A stretch of 64,000 bases of DNA, from NCBI GenBank assembly GCA_019916065.1, contig CM034233.1, positions 8,872,516-8,936,515 of the forward strand, read 5' to 3'. Shown piece by piece: positions 44,159 to 56,329 of the stretch. The notes under the pieces were generated by a model, which saw only the letters and a program-made list of their open reading frames with translations, was not told the origin of the DNA and searched no databases. The stretch's first letter is position 1, and every line of letters starts with the position of its first letter. The translations under genes and the position numbers were made by a program. This stretch comes from Vitellaria paradoxa. Its lineage: Eukaryota > Streptophyta > Magnoliopsida > Ericales > Sapotaceae.

Positions 44159-47100
44159 AATGTTTGATTTCCATGCAAAAGTTCCTTTCAAGAGGCATGC
44201 ATCAAAAAGCAACTTCCTCCAAGCGATTTTTTTTCTCAAGATTCTGCATAGTTCCAAAAGGGATTTCCATATGCCAAAGATCTATATAGACATTAGACTT
44301 TGCACGGCTGAGTTATCAAATAAAGAAAACCCATTTTAACACACTTTAGAGAGTTACATTTAAAGGAGAGAACAAAAGAGAGGCATTTCCTTGATCACTA
44401 TCTTTCCTCTTTACCTTTTTATCAACACCCACTTGATCAACTTCTCTACTCGAGGAATATCCTCTACTATTAACTAGAATTCAGAACATGTATGCATATA
44501 TATATATATATACAACCATGGACCAGGGAAAGGGGTCTATCTCAAATTTTAAAAAATATTTAGAGGTCTAATGCAATGTCAACAAAATTTTTAAATACTC
44601 CTGGTTGTCTTTCAATTTTTTTTGTTTTTTTAAATTCCTAACTACATTTATCTATAGTTATTTAATTTTAACCCCAAACATCAAGTCATGGATCTGTGAC
44701 TATATATATACATATATATATATATGTATTCAATCCTTTGCTTTGTAGCGGTGTTGCATGGGGATTGACTAATCAATTACCCTAATGACAAGATGGTTTT
44801 GATCGGTGCGATGATCAGACTATGACCCACCTTAAATTTCCTAAGCTAGGGTTAAATTATTGTCTCTATATCTTGACCTAAACATGATTAATTAACAGAA
44901 AAAAGAATGGTCACCGAATGTCAAAAAAGGAAGAGAGGAAGATATATACATATAGAGAAGAATGGTTGGTTTGTATATTTGGTTTATAAGAGGGGAACAT
45001 AAAGGCTGTTCGATCACATGCACGTTACCTTTCTTTTTCTTCTCTCCTTCTGTTCTCTTCTTTTCATACTGTGATTGATAAATTGTTTTTTTTTTCCTTT
45101 TTTTTTTCCCTCTTTATTATTATTATTTAAAAAAAAAAGCACAATTAAAAGGGTCCCACTCATCAAGGCTGCTTCTGCAACTCCTCAATCCAAGGGATTC
45201 CGAGTGATGATCAAAACACCATTTGGGACCCTCCATCATCTTCAAAATGATTTCATGCACATAAGAAAGACCCACACCCTCTCTCTCTCTCCCAATCCAT
45301 TGTTTTGCAGAACTAAAGCATCTTCAAAGTAGAATTTTTTTTTTTTTTTAAATTTTAACTCATGACAACCAATAATGGATGGTGCAAAATTATAAAAAGG
45401 ATATTGAAGATCCGATTCGCATCGAAATACGTCCGGTGAAATTGATCGGATGGCGATGGATTAATCAGTTTCATAGGGAGGGGAGTTTTGCATTATCGCC
45501 GAATCATTTGCATTATTTCCCCGGTCCAGATTCTCTTGTTAAGTAAATCCGATTTTTTTTTTTAAACTGCGTTTTTGTGTTAATCATGTAAATATTATTG
45601 CCGACTCAACATTCCACTTGGAGAACTTTTGGCTAGTTAAATCATTTCGGCCACATACTTTTTCTAATTATCTGGTGTTGTTCATCATTTGAAACTTCTT
45701 TTTTTTTTTTTTTTAAATTTCCTTTCTCCTTTCTCTTTACAGTGAGAATTAATGAATTTCTCGACGCTATTTAGCGAACCAAAAGTATAGAAATGATATT
45801 GAACTTGCAGGTTCGGTGGGGAACCATTGGAATTACCTTGGAGAAATCCAATGATTATCATATGAGAAGCAATATATGTATATGGAATCTGATTGCTTTT
45901 ACCGTATAATGCTTAACAGATGATACGTCGTATATACAAATATACTTTCGATTAGCACACTTGGACCATCTTTCTTCAAAATCAAGTTTATGCATATACA
46001 TGATATTTATATATATGCATGTTTCATGTTTTTGTATGTAAGAGCTTCTATAGATTGAAGATGAAATAAGTAGGAAAAGTGCCATGGACAAGGACGTGCA
46101 TGAATGCATGCAATCGGAGGGGATATATGTATATATATTTATATATATATATATATATATATATACACCAAGGACCAATGTTGGTAAAAGTTGGACCAAT
46201 TAACACACGACTCTAAGCCATGTCTTCATATGGATTTTATTTACTTTTTTTTTCTTATTTATTTTCAATTTCGTATGTATTTTCTTGCCAATGCTTACAT
46301 GGAACTTGTAATTAATTGGTTGAGATTTTGGAAAGTAATTAACTCATAATCCACCTCAGTCTAGCAGTAAATTTTAGTAGAATACCCTCTCTCTCTCTCT
46401 CTCTCTCTCACTCGCTCGCTCACACACACACACATATAGACACACAAAAAACTATATTTATATATGGATTATTACAAATAACCCATTTATAATTAAAAAA
46501 CAAAAACAAAACCTTGATTACAAGCAATTAAACCTTTATATACGAAGAAAGCAAGAGACCTTGTGCATGACAAGGCACATGTTCAGTGAGGGACCTACCA
46601 GTAGCTGCATGATAAAAGTTAGCAACTTTAACAGAGGTATAAAACTGATATTTGGATTTCCAGAACAAAATCCACTGATGTAAAATATACCCTTGGTGGC
46701 ATGGAAAGATATACAAAGTGGAAGTAGAGAAGAAAGGCAGAGAACCCCACACAAAAGAGAGTACAGGAAAAGAAAAAAAAAAAAAAGGAAGGGAAAAAGA
46801 ACAGCTTTACGGGGAATAAGGGAAGTTGTTGATGATTGAACTGAAGTAAAGACATCCTTCTTTAATTACATTTTCATTATTGTACCCATGTATACATATA
46901 TCTATATATATATCTGTATATGTGACTCTGAGTGTTAGATGAGACCTGTAGGTAGAAAAGAAAAGGAAAAAGTTAAAGCATGCATGAAAGGACTTTGGGT
47001 GAATGCGGTGGGAGGTGGAAGTGGAGGAGGAATAATGAAACAACATATATATATATATATAGTATAATAGTATTAGAAATAGAAGAAGATCAATTGCAGG

Positions 47101-49579
47101 GAGGCATGAATACTAGTTATAATCATGGGGGAAGCATATTCCCTTTTTCTTTGTCATCACTTTCCAAGGCATTGATTAGAAAAAAAGTCAATCAATCTTC
47201 ATCCCTTAAAAAAGAAAAGGTCTCCTCCCTTCTTCCCACCCTTCTTTTTCCAAAATACAAAGCGAGCCCTTTGCTTCCCAAAGCTTGTCTCATTGCTTGC
47301 TAAAAAGGGCACCACACCAGCATAAGAAATGTTAAGACTTTATGTAATTGTGATTTTGTTATAAGCAACGAGCGGCGAGGCTCCGCTTAAGCTAGGTACT
47401 AAATGGTGTGGGAAAAGCTTTGTTTTGATGCGTATGTACAAAAATTTGCAGGTGTCCCACTAACTTCCAAGATGTAAATATAACGGGTGTCCCTTGGGCT
47501 AGTCCTATGGGCAAACGAAAGTGATATATATGCTGCAACAACCTTTTACAAAACAATTTATGTTTAGAATAACAGTAAATTATAATTATCTTCTCTCAAT
47601 ATTTAAATAATTATACTTCTTATATCTAAACATTTAAAAATTATGTATCTTGAGAAATTGCTAACTCTTGACTAGCCCCTTCATGAAAACATTTTTATCC
47701 CCTCTTAATGTGAAAAATTAACAAAATTGTGCATATCCAAATCAAACTCATATACATATATACATACATATCTCCCCCCCCCCCTCTCTCTCTCTCTCAT
47801 CGAACTACTACTGCAAGCCACCATCCTCGAGTGCTACAACCTCAAAGGTCCACCAACATTGAACAATACCATCACCGACCGCCATCTCTTTTTCCCTCTC
47901 ACTGCCTTGCGAAATACTACCCCCATGCATCTCTCCTTCCCTTCGCTCGATTTCTCCCAAATCACACGCTCTTATCCCTTTGATTTTTAAATTTATTTAA
48001 TATTCATTTGGGATCGATTTTGCTGCATGTTCTTGATTTTGGGATTAGGTTACGTTGGCACAGGTGAGGAGCAATGGTGCGATGGAGTTAATTGTTCATG
48101 GTAGACAGCCAGCTCGATCTGTCTTGTTCTTTTGTATCGATCTTGTAATTTGATGAGAGTGGGCTTTGGGTTTTTTATGAATGTTTGGAATTTTTGTGCA
48201 ATTCAGGATTTTAGGTTATATTTGCTATATCCACTCTCGAATTATGTTTGCCTTTGTTTTCCGTTATCGATGCTTATAAAATGTTTAATTTGGTTTTATA
48301 TGTAAATATGGTTAGACTATCATAACTATCTAATCTGCTAGTTATAGGTGAATCTTGTGCCGGATAAATTTTATGATTTGTATTAATTTGGACAATAAAG
48401 TACCCTAGGTTGCCAGAATGTTTCAAAAACTCTCCCACAGGCATATGGACCAAGCATATATTTATGCATATATAAATATATAAAACACCCAATTAGGAAT
48501 CTTAATTAGGAATCTTGTTTGATTTAAAAAAGAAAAAGAAAAAAAATATTCACCAGATTATAAGTTTTTTTTTTTTCTTTTCTTTTCTTTCCTTTCCTTT
48601 CCTTTCCTTTTCTGCTAGCAAGCCTGCTGTCTTTGCTTGCTGCGATGACGGTGGAAAGCAAGGTAAAAAGTATGCAAAGATACGCGTATATATATATATA
48701 TATGTATATATTTATGGATTTGAATTGTGCAACTACATTTTTGCTAATTTCCTATGTTAGGATAGGGGTAAAAATGTCTTTACAACTAAAATATTAACAA
48801 ACTCAATAGTCAACGAAGGTATACAAATTTTCAAAATAAGAAAAGTACGTTTAATTTTTAAATGTAAATTAAATATTTTGAGTGATAGTAAATATAATTA
48901 TTCAAATGCTAAAGAGTGATAAATGTCATTTAACCTTGAAGTAAAATAACACGGACACATGTATAATAAATTAATGTATATGTTAGCAAATTATTAGTTT
49001 AAAAATAATAGGTCTATAACACTCACTCGTGGGTAAATCAGCTAGGACTTGCCTAAATTAATTTACTATTTTGTGGGTCATTGCTGACTTGGTCCACGAG
49101 ACGGGCTTCACCCAGTGCACAAATAAATGTAACGACAGCATTTTTGTAATAAACACTCACTCATGGATTCTCACACACACTTATGAACAAATAAAGATTT
49201 TCTGGATAGTTTGTGTTCGGAGAGTAATTATCTCGCCATCCTGAAAATATATATATGTATATATATTAAATGTATAGAAAAAACATACTAAAACGCACTT
49301 CATGTTTGTCCTCTTGCACTCAAAGAGAACTATTTATTGTGAAAAAATAGAGTGCAAAAAACTAAAAGTAAAACGTATTTTTAGCACTTCGAGAAAAAAA
49401 AAATACGAGGAAAGAATGCCTGATAAGTGCCATTCATGCTCAGAATGGGGGTTCTGGCTCTACCCGTTGGGGCCTCCTCATTTCTCAATTCTTACACACA
49501 AATATGACAGAAGGGCGTCTGTCATGCAAGCTATTGACTACTCAAAATTAAAAAACATAGCCACCAACCCCCCGGGGAA
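44159..49579. other. 5.4-kb intergenic stretch without a recognised gene
   Basis: Microsatellites include TA at 44494-44512, 44701-44725 and 46137-46164, CT at 46388-46410, CA at 46419-46433, C10 then CT at 47774-47799, and a TTTCC-type repeat at 48575-48612. Complex patches at 46530-46800, 46970-47330, 47800-48130 and 49030-49120 have short ORFs without family features. Non-coding transcripts are possible but not supported. Confidence 0.4.
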
Positions 49580-49690
49580 GGGGGTAGGTCCGGTGCACCA
49601 CGGACCGTTTGATCTAATCTAAAAAATCAAAAGTTTTTGATCTAACGGTCCGTGGTGCACCGGACGGTCTGGTGCACCAGACCTACCCCC
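49580..49690. mobile_element. GC-rich palindromic MITE, 111 bp
   Basis: GGGGGTAGGTCCGGTGCACC at the left and GGTGCACCAGACCTACCCCC at the right pair as inverted ends. Inside them CCGGTGCACCACGGACCGTT pairs perfectly with AACGGTCCGTGGTGCACCGG. Almost the whole element folds on itself around an AT-rich loop (about 49615-49640). It stands out from its AT-rich surroundings. It has no coding capacity, and no target duplication is obvious. Confidence 0.75.
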
Positions 49691-50343
49691 GATCCACCCC
49701 CCTTTTCATTTCAGCAATCACAAAAAAATGCAACAATACCCAAAGGCGCAATTAATAGAAATCTCAAAATGAGCAACTATAAAACAGGGACCTAGCAAAT
49801 TAGACACTAACTCACAACCAATTAAATAGATTTTAGGCAATAACAAGCAGAGTGGCGGCCTCACATAATTAGCACCAACTGCCACAAATCCATGCATACA
49901 CCTCAGACCTCAATACTTGTAATTCCATAACCGTGTCATTTGATATGATCAACAAGGAGTCCTACATTATACATACATGTGAAGCCTCCTCACAAGGCCA
50001 AGGTTAACCAGTGTACCTGCAGCGTCTGTGACTACTGTCAAACTGCAGAAATCCATACTATTTACCATAGCTGACAGCCAAAACCTACATATCCACGGGC
50101 ATCAAGACAACAAAATGAAAGTTCTCCCAAAGAAAGATCCACGCACAAACAGCAAATGGGGGCCAAAATCCACTCCCATCAACCCAAGAACCGTGTGTAG
50201 AACAAATCCATACAATGAAGCAAACCAAACACGACCATGGACTAGCCATGGCTAAATTCTATCTATCGCAAATCTGAATGCAGTCATATAATGGGGATAG
50301 AGGAAAGTAAAATCTAAGGGCACATTGAGTTTCCTTTTCCATA
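49691..50343. other. Intergenic, no gene
   Basis: Moderately complex sequence. A 75-codon ORF from 50028 has no family features. Confidence 0.4.
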
Positions 50344-51125
50344 AATATTCTGCTCTAGAAAGTACCATAAACTGTATGACAAACTATCTCAAAAAGTACA
50401 TAATTCTGAACACACCCCGTTCTAAGAAACAATATTAAATAGTTCTCTTTTAACAAAAATTATATACAGTATGAAAACAATATTGTTTTTAAACTTCTCA
50501 TCGTTTTTGTTCCCAAAATAACATGAAAAATAAAAAGGGAAAGGGAAAGGAAAACAAAAACGCTGAAAGTGAGACCAAACAGGCCCCAAAATATTCACAA
50601 TATCAGAAGAGCAAAACAGATCACGTTACCATGCATTTTATGTGCCTGAATTTCATCAATTTATAGAGCATACTATTACTTTAGCTAATTATAGGTAAGC
50701 TAAGTAGCAAAGGCACATATGAACAATGGAGATATCACACAACATTCGCCCTCGAAAGGAACACACACAGTGAATACATCACATATATATTTCAATATTT
50801 TTATAAACATTATATTTACCAAAATATACACATATGGAAAAGCAAATACAAACATTCATAAATTTTAATTATCTTTTATTATCAATTTTCTAGCATGGAA
50901 GATGGAACAGGAAGCTTGACAAATCCATTTACATAGTTACATTAGGCATCTTGCTAGGATGTTGTGTAATTATATATTATGGATTTAAGTCGTATGTCTC
51001 AAAAGTTTGATGCCTTAACTCGAGTAATAATTTTATTTCCAAAAGTCACTTACAAGCTAGATAGGACACGTTGGATTCTCAAGAAAAATATCAATAATAC
51101 ATCCAACTATGAAAATGGTAATTGT

Positions 51126-51159
51126 TTTTTTTTTTTTTTTGGGGGGGGGGGGGGGGGGG
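51126..51159. repeat. T/G homopolymer pair in unit 1 (unit 2 copy at 53466-53496)
   Basis: A T run followed directly by a G run of about 18, then GAGGGGAGGG-type sequence. The orthologous place in unit 2 (53466-53496) has the same structure with different run lengths. Confidence 0.85.
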
Positions 51160-51350
51160 AGGGGAGGGAGGGAGGGATCAGGCCCAAAGGTTATCTAGGA
51201 ATAATGCTAGTCTCTAACTATGGCCGAGTCATTGGATAACGGTAGAGGGGTGAGAACCAAGACAGTCTGAAACGAGAGAGAGAGAGAGGGGGTAGTGATG
51301 GTAGTGGTAATAGAGAGTGAATGAATGATGGACCCTTTAGAGAATGCAAA

Positions 51351-51358
51351 TTTATATA
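51351..51358 (-). promoter_or_regulatory. TATA box in left inverted arm (leftward)
   Basis: On the minus strand CCTATATAAATTTGC is followed by a leader with ATTCATTCACTCTC and a CT-rich stretch, as in a plant core promoter. The arm (51198-51374) is an imperfect inverted match to 52097-52264. Confidence 0.4.
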
Positions 51359-52103
51359 GGCTGGGAGGAATTCCTTAGGGCAAAAGTTAAGGCTTTGTAT
51401 CTGCTTAGTAGAGATTCAATCTTAGACTAGATAAGGCAAGAATTCCTTTAGAAATCTCTCTCTAGACTGGTTGAGGGAGTCTCAACGATCCCTTGATACT
51501 CTATCATAAGAGTTAGGATTTTAACTCCTATTCTAATAGCAATTGAAGTCCTAATAGCAACCTTAGGGGTCTCCAAATCCCAACTGGGAGCGTAGCAAAA
51601 GCTTACCAATTTTAACTCCTATTCTACAAAGGCCTTCCTCCCCTTAAGTATATCCATTGAGATAGAAAGACTACTGCTCACTCCCGTCAAGAATGGTGTA
51701 GCCCATTGGCTTCTTTCTCTTCATCCAAGCAAGGTCCAAGGGGATTCCCCTTCAGTAGCAACCAGTAAGGGTCCCATGACCACCTCCATCCGCGTGGTAT
51801 CACATGCAACTTATGGATTACCGGCTGGACCTAAGGCTTCTCTAGAGTAACTCATCCTAATCCTCTTAATGTCCTTGCCAGTTTGAAAGATAGACCTCCT
51901 CTACACGACATCATTAACGAAGGCATACTCACCTGTACGTGTCCTATCACTAACTCTGCAGCACCTAAATACACAAAGAGTAGCTCCCAAGGACTTGGTT
52001 AGAGACGACTAACTCCTTGGTTGCTCAAGCCATGCAGAACCAACCACCTAACCTTGATCAGTTGACTTTACCACGTGAAGCTGGCTTACATGGATTGAAT
52101 TCC

Positions 52104-52111
52104 TATAAATA
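52104..52111 (+). promoter_or_regulatory. TATA box in right inverted arm (rightward)
   Basis: GAATTCCTATAAATAGGAGG is followed by a CT-rich leader (CATGCTCTCTCTCTC) and TTCTCACCCC. The same elements occur in reverse orientation in the left arm. The unit 2 equivalent is near 55243. Confidence 0.4.
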
Positions 52112-55100
52112 GGAGGTCTTTCTCCTTTCTCCATATACATTCACCACTGCATTACTAAAACTCTACTCTGTTACATGCTCTCTCTCTCTCTCTCAACCGT
52201 CCTAATTCTCACCCCCACCAACCTCCATTAATCCCTTGTTATAGAAAATTCTCAACATTACTCCAAACAACCAAACATCCATAACTACCAGTGTAGTCCT
52301 ACTCTGCAATTTATTGCCACCATTAGTCTTATAAAATGTAATTTTTTTGAGAAGAAGCACTCATAAAGACTTAACACCAAATATTCAGAAACGATCAATT
52401 TTTCTTTATAGAGAAGTTTCTAACTTGTAAATAGGCCAAAGTTCTACAAGAAGTTTTTGTTACAAACTTCCAATGTGAAAGACTTAATTGAACAAAATCT
52501 ATTCATTAATGTTTATTTAGTACCTTTACAAGTAAACTTGTTTTACGATAAAATTTGAGTCTAGGAAGCCAGGCCTCGAAAGAAGTTTAGAAGAGCATGG
52601 CATATGGCTATTTTTTGTTTAGTTTGGTTGGTGTGGAGAGAGAGGAACCTAGAGTTTTTTAAGACACGAAGGTGTCTATAGTTAAAGCCAATATTCTGCT
52701 CTAGAAAGTACCCGAAACTGTATGACAAACTATCTCAAAAAGTATATAATTATGAACACACCCCATTTTAGGAAACAATATTAAATTGTTCTCTTTTAAC
52801 AAAAATTATATACAGTACGAAAACAATGTTGTTTTTAAACTTCTCGTCGTTTTTGTTCCTAAAATAACATGAAAAATAAAAAGGGAAAGGGAAAGGAAAA
52901 CAAAAACGCTGAAAGTGAAACCAAACAGGCCCCAAAATATTCACAATATCAGAAGAGCGAAACAGACCAAGTTACCATGCATGTCATGTGCCTGGATTTC
53001 ATCAATTTATAGAGCATACTATTACTTTAGCTAATTATAGGTAAGCTAAGTAGCATAGACACAGATGTACGATGGAGATATCACACAGCATACGCCCTCG
53101 AAAGGAACATACACAGTGAATTCATCACATATATGTTTCAATATTTTTATAAACATTATATTTACCAAAATATACACATATGGAAAAGCAAATACAAACA
53201 TTCATAAATTTTAATTATCTTTTATTAACAATTCTCTAGCATGGAAGATGGAACAGGAAGCTTGACAAATCCATTTACATGGGTACATTATGCATCTTGC
53301 TAGGATGTTGTATTATTATATATTATGGATTTAAGTTGTATGTCTCAAAAGTTTGACACCTTAGCTTGAGTAATAATTTTATTTCCAAAAGTCACTTACA
53401 CGCGAGATACGACATGTTGGATTCTCAAGAAAAATATCAATAATGCATCCAACTATGAAAATGGTATTTTTTTTTTTTTGGGGGGGGGGGGGGGGGAGGT
53501 TCAGACCCAGAGGTGATTTAATTATCTAGGAACAATGCTAGTCTCTAACTATGGTGGAGTCATTGGATGACGGTAGAGGGGTGAGAACCAAGACAGTCTA
53601 AAACGAGAGAGAGAGAGAGAGAGAGAATAGTGACGGTAGTGGTAATAGGAGAGTGAATGAATGATGGACCCTTCAGAGAATGTGGATTTATATAGGCTAG
53701 GAGGAATTCCTTAGGGCAAAAGTTAAGGCGTTGTATCTGTTTGGTGGAGATTCAACCTTCGACTAGATAAGGTAAAAATTCCTCTAGAAATCCCTCTCTA
53801 GACTGGTCGAAGGAGCCTCAACGATCCCTTGATTCTAACCAATAATTCACTGGACACCCAATGATCCTGCTAAAGAATATATCCAATTGAGTAAAGAAAT
53901 TCTCAAATCTTGCTCCTTGTCTGAGGGGTGGGCCACGATTATCCCCAAGAGGAATCTTGGTCACAAGACATGCCGCGTGGAAGGTATTAATGAACCGTGA
54001 GTTTTATTGCCACGGCCCAAGTACCCACAAACTACAGAAGCTACTCTTTCATAAGAGATTTAGTAAGTCCTAATACAAGTACTCTTTCATAGGAGATCCG
54101 CAAGACATTCCTAGAATTTCCTAAAAGGTGCATAGCATATTCTAGATGACAAATAAATAAATAATAATTCAGGGATTAAATAACAATGAAAGTATCTAGC
54201 ATGAAAACAACAACTGAACATAGGAAGAAAAGAAAGTACTTATAATTTTTTAGAAAACTCTATGATACTAATTTAGTACATATCTCATGCACATATAATA
54301 AAAGAGAGAAAGCACAACAGATATATCATATAAACCTTTGCGTGTGTTGATGATTTAACATGTCCTGATCAATGTAATTTAAATCGTTAGTTGCCAATAT
54401 CTGATCATAGATTATTGATCTTTTGATAAAATAAAATAAAATAGAAACTAATAAAGGAAATAAATGGGCATGGCATGAGATCAAGCAAATTAAACATCTT
54501 TACATACATGGCACTTTGCAATTAGGCATCTAAGTCAACGTAGAACATGATTCCAGGCTTAGTAAACACATCTTCGAAAATTTACTTGTAACATTGTCAA
54601 GCAGTGTTTTTGGTACTTGTAAGTACATGGACCCATGGCACAATGTCACCATCAATAATGAGTTGCACTATGGAACAAGGGCTATTGCACATAACACGCA
54701 ACCTTAGGCGTCTCCAAATCCCAACTGGGAGCGTAGCAAAAGCTTACCAAATTTAACTCCTATTCTACAATGGCCTTCCTGCCCTTAATTATATCCATTG
54801 AGATAGAAAGACTACTGCTTACTCCCATCAGGAATGGTATAGCCCATTGGCTTCTTTCTCTTCATCCAAGCAAGGTCCAAGGGGCTTGCCCTTCAGTAGC
54901 AACCAGTAAGGGTTCCGTGGCCACCTCCATCCGCATGGTATCACACGCAACTTATGGATTACCGGCTGGAACTAAGGCTTCTCTAGAGTAACTCATCCTA
55001 ATCCTCTTAAGGTCCTTGCCAGTTTGAAAGATAGACCTCCTCTACACGACATCATTAACGAAGGCATACTCACCTGTACGTGTCCTATCACTAACTCTGC

Positions 55101-55829
55101 AGCACCTAAATACACAAAGAGCAGCTCCCAAGGACTTGGTTAGAGACGACTAACTCCTTGGTTGCTCAAGCCATGCACAACCAATCACCTAACCTTGATC
55201 AGTTGACTTTACCACATGGAGCTGGCTTACATGGATTGAATTCCTATAAATAGGAGGTCTTTCTCCTTTCTCCATATACATTCACCACTGCATTACTAAA
55301 ACTCTACTCTGTTACATGCTCTCTCTCAACCGTCCTAATTCTCACCCCCAACAACCTCCATTAATCCCTTGTTATAGACAATTCTCAGCATTGCTCCAAA
55401 CAACCAAACATCCATAACTACCAGTGTAGTCCTACTCTGCAATTTATTGCTACCATTAGTCTTATAAAATGTAATTTTTTTGAGAACAAGCACTCATAAA
55501 GACTTAACACCAAATATTTAGAAACCATCAATTTTTCTTTATAGAGAAGTTTCTGACTTGTAAATAGGCCAAAGTTCTACAAGAAGTTTTTGTTACAAAC
55601 TTCCAATGTGAAAGACTTAATTGAACAAAATTTGTTCATTAATGTTTATTTAGTACCTTTACAAGTTAACTTGTTTTACGATAAAATTTGAGTCTAGGCA
55701 GCAAGGCCTCGAAAGAAGTTTAGAAGAGCATGGCATATGGCTATTTTTTGTTTAGTTTGGTTGGTGTGGAGAGAGAGGAACCTTAGAGTTTTTGAAGACA
55801 CAAAGGTGTCTATAGTTAAAGCCAATATT

Positions 55830-55830
<1 letters not shown>

Positions 55831-55860
<30 letters not shown>
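55831..55860. repeat. T30 homopolymer at end of the duplication
   Basis: Thirty consecutive T immediately after the AATATTG that closes unit 2. Confidence 0.95.
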
Positions 55861-55861
<1 letters not shown>

Positions 55862-56070
55862 TCTCAATTGTACAATGAGTTTTGTGGGGAAGCTTGTTTG
55901 CTAATAGGGTGGGGCTTGCATTGGCATTTTCTTAATGCTCTCTCTCTTAATTCTTCTTAATAACATTTTTTTATTCATCAGAATAAAATATTGAAAGTGT
56001 AATTATAAACCAAGAGGCTATCAAACAACAAAGTAGTTTATTGATTTGTGCTTATGACATCTTTTTTTCT

Positions 56071-56329
56071 TTATCTATGCTATTACTAGAAATGGTACAC
56101 ATGCGATGCATATGATAATTATAGAAAATTATCTTCTTCACAAAAGTAAAAAGATATTGGTAGTTATAAAACAAGAAAGTAAAATAAAGGTAGTTTTAGA
56201 AATTTACTTACATGCCTTCTAAAGTCGTGCAATTAAAAGGGTACTAAAGAAAAAATAAAAAAGTTTCACCAAATGAAGTGGCTTTACCAACCACCCTTAG
56301 TGTTGCCTTATTAAAATAGTATAGATAAC
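56071..56329. mobile_element. Candidate MITE with TTATCTATRCTATT ends
   Basis: Left end TTATCTATGCTATTACTAGA; the complement of the right end reads TTATCTATACTATTTTAATA. The outer 16 bases match apart from one position. No ORF. Superfamily unassigned. Confidence 0.5.

Larger units (their letters stand above)
50344..55823. repeat. 2.35-kb tandem duplication, two highly similar units
   Basis: Unit 1 is 50344-52689 and unit 2 is 52690-55823. Each begins AATATTCTGCTCTAGAAAGT and ends GTCTATAGTTAAAGCC, and the join at 52690 places end and start directly together. Most of the length matches with only scattered substitutions. Unit 2 has about 850 bp (roughly 53836-54695) where unit 1 has about 60 bp (roughly 51492-51553), so one was gained or the other lost. 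Each unit has a T/G homopolymer pair, a GA run, a CT run and two inverted arms with TATA boxes. No intact ORF. Confidence 0.9.

Noticed and set aside
46528..47303. Cluster of ORFs on both strands
   Set aside because: Mutually overlapping, driven by A/T and TA repeats; none shows a domain.
54770..54991. 73-codon ORF in unit 2 of the 2.35-kb duplication
   Set aside because: The equivalent frame in unit 1 contains stop codons despite high nucleotide identity, so coding constraint is unlikely.
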